From an uncultured Holdemanella sp. (lineage in GTDB: Bacteria > Bacillota_I > Bacilli_A > Erysipelotrichales > Erysipelotrichaceae): 51,097 nt of DNA. The position numbers were made by a program, and so were the translations under genes. Positions 50,584 to 51,097 of the stretch are shown piece by piece (position 1 is the stretch's first letter; the number at the start of each line of letters is the position of its first letter). The stretch covers positions 1 through 51,097 of the forward strand of contig CAAEDN010000004.1 of assembly GCA_900754615.1 (NCBI GenBank), written 5' to 3'. The notes beneath the pieces are model-generated. The model was not told the DNA's origin, did no database searches, and worked only from the letters and a program-made list of their open reading frames with translations.

Positions 50584-50919
50584 ATGAAAAGTTTGAAGGA
50601 TAATTTTAGTATTGGAATTTTATTGGCTATTCTATTTACTTGTTTACAGTCATATGGACTCTATAAATATGGAGCGGCAGTCACAAATAATCATCCGATT
50701 GGATTTACGTTGTTTATTGATTTAATGTTTTTTGTGGGATGGGTATTTGTATGTGCATGTGTAACCTCTGTGATTCGATTTGTGTATCATCTTATTGTTT
50801 ATGTAGTACAGCCAAAAGAAGATGTTGAACAATCTCAAATAGTAGAGGCATATTATGATGAAATATATCAAGATGAAGATGAACAGCTATATACAGTATA
50901 TTTTGATAAAAAGGATTGA
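50584..50919 (+). CDS. small membrane protein, unknown function, possibly truncated by an in-frame TGA
   Basis: The 111-residue protein has two membrane helices (about residues 9-28 and 44-70) and an acidic C-terminal tail rich in E, D and Y. GGAAAGGAGC is a good ribosome-binding site. The stop is TGA at 50917-50919. The same frame continues for 20 codons with a sensible, non-random sequence (DKVEKILHAYGFEDINIDEA) and ends in a TAA inside a terminator stem, as other genes here do. The TGA may be a recent nonsense mutation. Confidence 0.65.
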   Translation: MKSLKDNFSIGILLAILFTCLQSYGLYKYGAAVTNNHPIGFTLFIDLMFFVGWVFVCACVTSVIRFVYHLIVYVVQPKEDVEQSQIVEAYYDEIYQDEDEQLYTVYFDKKD

Positions 50920-50982
50920 GATAAGGTAGAAAAAATACTACATGCTTATGGATTTGAAGATATTAACATTGATGAAGCCTAA
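50920..50982 (+). other. in-frame 20-codon continuation after the TGA
   Basis: These codons follow the TGA of the previous gene in the same frame, encode DKVEKILHAYGFEDINIDEA and stop at TAA (50980-50982). There is no start codon or ribosome-binding site for a separate gene. It is best read as the former C-terminus of the upstream protein. Confidence 0.5.
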
Positions 50983-50998
50983 GAAATTGGGCTTTTTT
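50975..50998 (+). terminator. intrinsic terminator of the small membrane-protein cluster
   Basis: AAGCCTAA (50975-50982) pairs with TTGGGCTT (50987-50994) with one G-U around a GAAA tetraloop, followed by a T-run. Confidence 0.8.
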
Positions 50999-51027
50999 AA
51001 TTTTTTATAAATTTTTTTCAATTTTTT

Positions 51028-51054
51028 TGAACCAAGTTATAACCTTTTACGTCT
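51028..51054 (+). promoter_or_regulatory. possible ECF sigma-factor promoter reading out of the window
   Basis: TGAACC (51028-51033), a 16-base spacer and CGTCT (51050-51054) match the general AAC-N16-CGTC layout of extracytoplasmic-function sigma promoters. A strongly A/T-tracted region lies just upstream. The gene it serves begins beyond 51097. Confidence 0.45.
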
Positions 51055-51097
51055 CCATAGTGAAGGGAAGATAAGAAAGCTTATCTAAGGGTAAAAA

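Noticed and set aside
1..51097. CRISPR arrays, tRNA/rRNA genes, insertion sequences, prophage or att sites
   Set aside because: None seen: no regularly spaced repeats, no transposase or integrase frames, no tRNA-like cloverleaf noticed by eye. A dedicated tRNA scan could still find one, but no long gene-free space exists.

Overview
The window looks like a contiguous chromosomal segment of a low-GC Gram-positive (Bacillota). The gene content and protein style (RNase Y, an RNase J2-like protein next to ftsK/spoIIIE, YneF/UPF0154, TmcAL beside yceD-rpmF, ParE/ParC, many small lipoproteins, AT-rich codon use) suggest class Erysipelotrichia or a close relative. That placement is inference from content, not a database match. 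UGA is used as a stop (parE, parC, miaB), so the standard bacterial code applies.

Positions 1-31200 are mostly conserved core genes. In order: the 3' end of an unidentified gene; exoA-ruvA-ruvB; recJ-apt-relA; a convergent DUF218 gene and tmcAL; divergent yceD-rpmF-uppP; rny; a small 2[4Fe-4S] ferredoxin; miaB; an RNase J2-like gene; ftsK; a RidA homologue; a convergent ComK-family gene and plsY; parE-parC-EamA transporter-yneF; two adjacent c-di-GMP genes (REC/degenerate GGDEF/EAL, then GAF/GGDEF); a TPP riboswitch with terminator controlling a lone thiC; and a Crp/Fnr-family regulator. Three genes (recJ, tmcAL, comK-like) have a -10 box exactly seven bases before the ATG and no Shine-Dalgarno sequence, so their mRNAs are probably leaderless. 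Many terminator stems include the stop codon of the gene they follow.

Positions 31200-34350 hold a two-gene minus-strand operon: an orphan family-1 solute-binding lipoprotein with no permease, followed nine bases later by a membrane-anchored LuxR-type regulator with a large extracytoplasmic sensor. The intergenic region in front carries a promoter, a GC-rich hairpin at the predicted 5' end of the mRNA, and a cre-like palindrome.

Positions 34348-45549 are the most unusual part: thirteen tightly packed or overlapping plus-strand genes that read as one 11-kb operon. It starts with two small zinc-ribbon proteins (the first DUF4428-like) and a lipoprotein. Next come seven tandem paralogues (eight domain copies) of a small lipoprotein with a Lys/Glu linker and a possible PsbP/Mog1-like domain. 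It ends with an SPFH protein carrying three zinc ribbons, a membrane-anchored TFIIB-type zinc-ribbon protein, and a protein with two TPM domains. The last three resemble YdjI, YdjG and YdjH of the Bacillus subtilis pspA-ydjGHI membrane-stress operon, but no pspA is visible. I infer an envelope-surveillance operon whose lipoproteins expanded by recent duplication.

Positions 45550-51097 continue the envelope theme: a 1026-residue leucine-rich-repeat/InlB-like-repeat surface protein, a DUF3137 protein, a TM2-domain protein, three small membrane proteins (one of 44 residues), and at the right edge a sequence resembling an ECF sigma-factor promoter reading out of the window. No tRNA, rRNA, CRISPR array, prophage or insertion sequence was seen, and no stretch longer than 300 bases lacks a gene.
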